Source: an uncultured Ignavibacteriota bacterium (GTDB taxonomy: Bacteria > Bacteroidota > Ignavibacteria > Tepidaquicellales > Tepidaquicellaceae). Taken from it: a stretch of DNA of 7,974 nucleotides. Both the position numbers and the translations under genes were made by a program. How positions within the stretch are numbered: position 1 is the stretch's first letter; each line of letters begins with the position of its first letter. Where the stretch lies: assembly GCA_903901375.1 (NCBI GenBank), contig CAIUQV010000569.1, positions 1-7,974 on the forward strand. The letters are read 5' to 3'. Shown one piece after another: positions 5,214 to 7,974 of this stretch. The notes under the pieces were generated by a model, which worked only from the letters and a program-made list of their open reading frames with translations, searched no databases and had not been told where the DNA came from.

Positions 5214-7298
5214 ATGCAGGGCAATAAATCATTCTTAAAAGATAATAAGGAAAAGCTGCTGATGTTACTGCTGGTTGCAGCGCCCTTTATATATTTGTTT
5301 CCTTATACATTTCCCATAAGTTTCTCAGGTTATGTTATTTCGGTAGGAAATGATTTCAGAATTCTGTATTACAATTATAAAGTTTACCTCCTTCATTTTC
5401 TTAGCCGATTCGAAATTCCTCTCTGGTCACCTTCTGAAGCATCGGGTTATCCGTTTATTTTCAGTCCGTTTACACAGGTTTTCTATCCTTTAAATATACT
5501 GCTTGCAGGTTTTTATAAATTAGCAGGAGGATATTCTTCTGCTGACCATATACGTTTTACTGTTCTTGCCTTTTCGGTTTTTTCAGCAGGAATTTATAAA
5601 TGGCTGCGTTCTATGAATACAGATTTGCTGCCAGCGTACATTTCGTCATTTCTTATCACGGCATCTGTTGGAAGCCTTGAAATTATCAGGTTTCCGAATG
5701 CAATACATACTTTATGCTGGTTTCCCTGGATTCTTTATGCGCTAAACAGAATTTTTATATCGGAAAAGAAGGTACAGTATTTTAAATACTCATTGTTTCT
5801 TTTCGTTTGCCTGATTTGCACGGTTACTGCCGGTTATCCTTATTATCTGTATTATTCTGTCTTTGTTTTCGTGCCTTACTTTTTGTTCTTTGTTTTCAGA
5901 TATACACGTTTGAATGTTTTAAACATTGATAGGGAAAAAATAATAGTCCCCGCAGTAATTATTGTGTGTACTGCAGCTCTTGCATTTATAATCTGTTATC
6001 CTTATCTGTATTCAGTATCTGAATTAATGAGCCAGACTAACGGCAGGGGAGGAAATAATTATGAGTATTCAACTGCATCTTCCGAAACTCCGCTTAGTAC
6101 GCTTGGCTCTCTTATCTTTCCGCCTTTGTCATCAATTAATACAGGCTTTTATCTTGGTTTGCTGAATTTCTTCATAATTCTGATTTATTTTATAAATACT
6201 CGTTCAGATAATAATAAAGTAAAGTGGGCTTTATTAATATGGATTTCAATTCTGGTATACATTACATATACATCGGGTTCGTTTCTGTTTAATTTTCTCT
6301 GGAATTATTTTCCGTTCTTTTCCAGCTTAAGGGAATGGGGTAGGCTAAACAAGATATTGCTGATTCTTTTTGCCTGGCTGCTCGGACTTGCTTACAGCGA
6401 TTTGTTTAAAAGGATAAAGGAGAATAAACTAAGCTTAGGTAAACAGCATACTGCTCTTCTTTTAATATCTGTTTTAATATTTTTCTTAAATGCTGTCTTC
6501 TCAGTGTATAAAGTCTCAGGTATTGAATGGCAGGAGTTCTTCGTTAATTCAAAAGTTGATATGTTACTTCAGTTCAGCTCAAAGTATGCCGAATTGCTGA
6601 AAGCCGTTCTTTCTTCGTATGGTTTTATATTCCTCTTTTTCTCCGCTTTAACATTATTTGCTCTTTTTAAATTTAATAATTATATCAAACACGGGATAGT
6701 TTCTTCGAAGTTAAACCTGATAATGGTTTTTATTCTGGTTGTTTCATTCTTTGAGTCTTATACTTTTGCACCGTGGCTGTGGATAAAAGCAGAAAAGAGT
6801 AAATACAGGGAAGGACTAACAATTGACAATAGAGCAGCGTTTGAATTGCCGAGGACTTTTCTTTATAAAACTGTATCATTAAACAATAATTACAATTCTG
6901 GAATTGTTGCAGACTGGTATTACTCAGGCTACACTGATTTTTTGAAGAAGTATGGAAACGATACTGCGGACTCAAAAGAATTGCTGGGAATAAACAACGG
7001 AAAGAAACTGTATTTTAGTAAAGAAATTAATCATAACAGTATAAAATCATTTATTGCAGATGCAGACACATCTTTTTCAGATATAAAAATTAATCACTAT
7101 AACGGTAATTCTCTCGATATTACTGTTAACTGCGGTTCCGACGGCTATATAAGTTTTATAGATAACTATGATGATAAGTGGAAAGCCGCAGTAAATGATA
7201 ATCCGGTAAATGTCGACAAGCTGTTTAACACATTTAAGTCAGTTCATATTAAAAAAGGATTAAACAGAATTACGTTCACTTATAAACCATTCTGGTAA
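5214..7298 (+). CDS. YfhO-like polytopic membrane protein (GT-C-type fold likely)
   Basis: A 694-residue inner-membrane protein with about 13-15 hydrophobic segments (for example 15-33, 112-131, 138-157, 190-205, 208-230, 243-266, 311-328, 336-352, 379-396, 412-432, 465-486, 499-517). A soluble C-terminal domain of about 170 residues follows. After the first segment it has GND (45-47), then IPLWSPSEASGYPF (68-81) and FYPLNIL (90-96). This matches the YfhO / lipid-linked glycosyltransferase pattern of an acidic residue in the first outer loop followed by PLWnP..G.PF. The C-terminal IDNYDDKWKAAVND and ITFTYKP also resemble the end of YfhO proteins. By family it may transfer or process sugars on a lipid carrier; the substrate is unknown. 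Start choice: ATG 5205 overlaps the -10 box, ATG 5214 would be leaderless, and ATG 5262 has AAGGA ten bases upstream but would remove the basic N-terminus. The gene is visibly more A+T-rich than typA, and it ends just after YKPFW without a final membrane segment. Confidence 0.78.
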   Translation: MQGNKSFLKDNKEKLLMLLLVAAPFIYLFPYTFPISFSGYVISVGNDFRILYYNYKVYLLHFLSRFEIPLWSPSEASGYPFIFSPFTQVFYPLNILLAGFYKLAGGYSSADHIRFTVLAFSVFSAGIYKWLRSMNTDLLPAYISSFLITASVGSLEIIRFPNAIHTLCWFPWILYALNRIFISEKKVQYFKYSLFLFVCLICTVTAGYPYYLYYSVFVFVPYFLFFVFRYTRLNVLNIDREKIIVPAVIIVCTAALAFIICYPYLYSVSELMSQTNGRGGNNYEYSTASSETPLSTLGSLIFPPLSSINTGFYLGLLNFFIILIYFINTRSDNNKVKWALLIWISILVYITYTSGSFLFNFLWNYFPFFSSLREWGRLNKILLILFAWLLGLAYSDLFKRIKENKLSLGKQHTALLLISVLIFFLNAVFSVYKVSGIEWQEFFVNSKVDMLLQFSSKYAELLKAVLSSYGFIFLFFSALTLFALFKFNNYIKHGIVSSKLNLIMVFILVVSFFESYTFAPWLWIKAEKSKYREGLTIDNRAAFELPRTFLYKTVSLNNNYNSGIVADWYYSGYTDFLKKYGNDTADSKELLGINNGKKLYFSKEINHNSIKSFIADADTSFSDIKINHYNGNSLDITVNCGSDGYISFIDNYDDKWKAAVNDNPVNVDKLFNTFKSVHIKKGLNRITFTYKPFW

Positions 7299-7386
7299 TT
7301 ATTTATTTCATATTATTTCTCAGACTTTTCAAAGGAACGAATATGTATTCGTAGCGGTTGAACTTAAATCATAAGATAACATGGTA

Positions 7387-7419
7387 CAGGTGCAAAGTTT
7401 GACCTGATTTTATAGGAGG
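7387..7419 (+). other. Small hairpin followed by an orphan AGGAGG
   Basis: CAGGT (7387-7391) pairs with ACCTG (7402-7406), with an inner CAA/TTG helix and a three-base loop. Eight bases later there is a full consensus Shine-Dalgarno AGGAGG (7414-7419), but the next gene's ATG is 37 bases further on and has an A-rich leader without a ribosome site. An in-frame TAA at 7439-7441 rules out an upstream extension of that gene. The purpose of the AGGAGG is unclear: standby site, tiny unrecognised ORF, or chance. The rest of 7299-7456 shows no clear promoter. Confidence 0.25.
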
Positions 7420-7456
7420 AGTTAGGTTTTTTCTTTACTAATTAAATAAAATCAAA

Positions 7457-7936
7457 ATGAAAAACAACAAGCTCTACAGTTTCACTTCTATGATTGCTAT
7501 AATCGCATTGTTTGTGATTATTACAGGCTGCGGCAAGAAAGAAGCCCCAAAAACAGAAGATAAAGCCCCTTCCAAGACAACAGAAAACAAGTCAACGGAA
7601 AATAAAACAACCGATATTAAAACCACTGACAATTCAGCCGGCGTAACTTATTCTTACGATGTGGTTAACCATACAGGTTTTACGTTGGTTGATGTGTTCG
7701 TAACACCGGCAGAAACAGATCACTGGGGAAAAGATATTCTTCCGAATGATTTGTTCGAAAATGGATCTTCTATAAAAGTTACTATTCCACCTGATTATGG
7801 AACTACATGTATGTTCGATATGAAGATTACCGATGCAGCAGGAGGACATATTACATTTAAAAATATAGATATCTGTAAAATAGTTAAACTGCAGATTAAT
7901 GGCGACGGAACCTTTGAATATCTTGCAACAAAGTAA
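7457..7936 (+). CDS. Lipoprotein with Lys/Thr-rich linker and two-cysteine beta domain
   Basis: A 159-residue predicted lipoprotein. The lipobox is ITG-C with the lipidated Cys at 25, preceded by a basic start and a hydrophobic stretch (13-22). Residues 26-62 are a low-complexity Lys/Thr/Glu linker that probably spaces the domain from the membrane. Residues 63-159 form a compact, strand-rich domain: VVNHTGFTLVDVFVTPAE, then HWGKD and LPNDL, a GSSIKVTIP strand, then Cys118 and Cys140. From memory this matches a widespread uncharacterised domain with the order N-x-TG-x-x-[IL], V-x-P, W-G-x-D, L-x-G, C-x-[WF]-D and a final C; the two cysteines may form a disulfide. There is no Asp at +2 after the lipidated Cys. 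Function is unknown. The start is the first possible one after an in-frame stop; no ribosome site lies close to it. Confidence 0.8.
   Translation: MKNNKLYSFTSMIAIIALFVIITGCGKKEAPKTEDKAPSKTTENKSTENKTTDIKTTDNSAGVTYSYDVVNHTGFTLVDVFVTPAETDHWGKDILPNDLFENGSSIKVTIPPDYGTTCMFDMKITDAAGGHITFKNIDICKIVKLQINGDGTFEYLATK
7577..7636 (+). repeat. Four 15-bp in-frame repeats in the lipoprotein linker
   Basis: Four consecutive 15-nt units encode TTENK, STENK, TTDIK and TTDNS (residues 41-60). The units have diverged at the DNA level but keep the pentapeptide pattern, as expected for a flexible spacer that can change length by slippage. Confidence 0.6.
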
Positions 7937-7974
7937 TGTTTTGTTTGTGACTATCAAAAGGCGGAATAACATCC

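Noticed and set aside
7634..7972. Antisense 112-codon frame opposite the lipoprotein
   Set aside because: It is a shadow of a lipoprotein frame supported by a lipobox and domain pattern; the residues show no family features.
7958..7974. Ribosome site (AAAAGGCGG) for a gene beyond the window
   Set aside because: No start codon lies within the window after it, so it cannot be assessed here.

Overview
The window looks like a chromosomal segment from a moderately A+T-rich bacterium with a type IX secretion system (T9SS). Two proteins end in 85-residue tails carrying YPNPFNP or FPNPFNP followed by a strand-rich domain. This PNPFNP style of sorting tail is typical of Ignavibacteria and related lineages of the Bacteroidota/Chlorobiota supergroup. 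The best-supported promoter has a sigma-70-like architecture (TTGTCA, 17 nt, TATATT) rather than the Bacteroidota -33/-7 type. That fits an Ignavibacteria-like host, but the taxonomic placement is inference.

Layout: (1) Positions 1-121 hold the C-terminus of an upstream gene, most likely the carbamoyl-phosphate synthase large chain. (2) Positions 122-618 are non-coding and repeat-rich. A 63-bp tandem duplication copies the end of the upstream gene, including its stop codon. It is followed by a nine-unit array of a G+C-rich 21-bp repeat, a hairpin formed at the end of that array, and a terminator-like hairpin. (3) Positions 619-2448 encode the translational GTPase TypA/BipA, followed by a clear intrinsic terminator. 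(4) Positions 2583-4082 (+) encode a secreted six-bladed beta-propeller-like protein with a T9SS tail. It converges on 4167-4964 (-), a small secreted choice-of-anchor-V-like protein with a T9SS tail. A strong bidirectional terminator lies between them. (5) The divergent region 4965-5213 carries a good promoter for the minus-strand gene, an inverted repeat, and a promoter for the next plus-strand gene. The -10 box of that second promoter overlaps the first possible ATG. (6) Positions 5214-7298 encode a large polytopic YfhO-like membrane protein, and 7457-7936 encode a lipoprotein with a Lys/Thr-rich linker.

The genes do not form an obvious pathway or single operon. The common theme after typA is the cell envelope: two T9SS-exported proteins, a multi-spanning membrane protein and a lipoprotein, mostly as separate transcription units. 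I found no CRISPR array, tRNA, rRNA, insertion sequence or recognisable defence system, and no evidence for a complete undescribed system. The points most worth following up are the repeat region before typA, the possible leaderless start and altered C-terminus of the YfhO-like gene, and the non-canonical C-x-C-H motif in the minus-strand T9SS protein.
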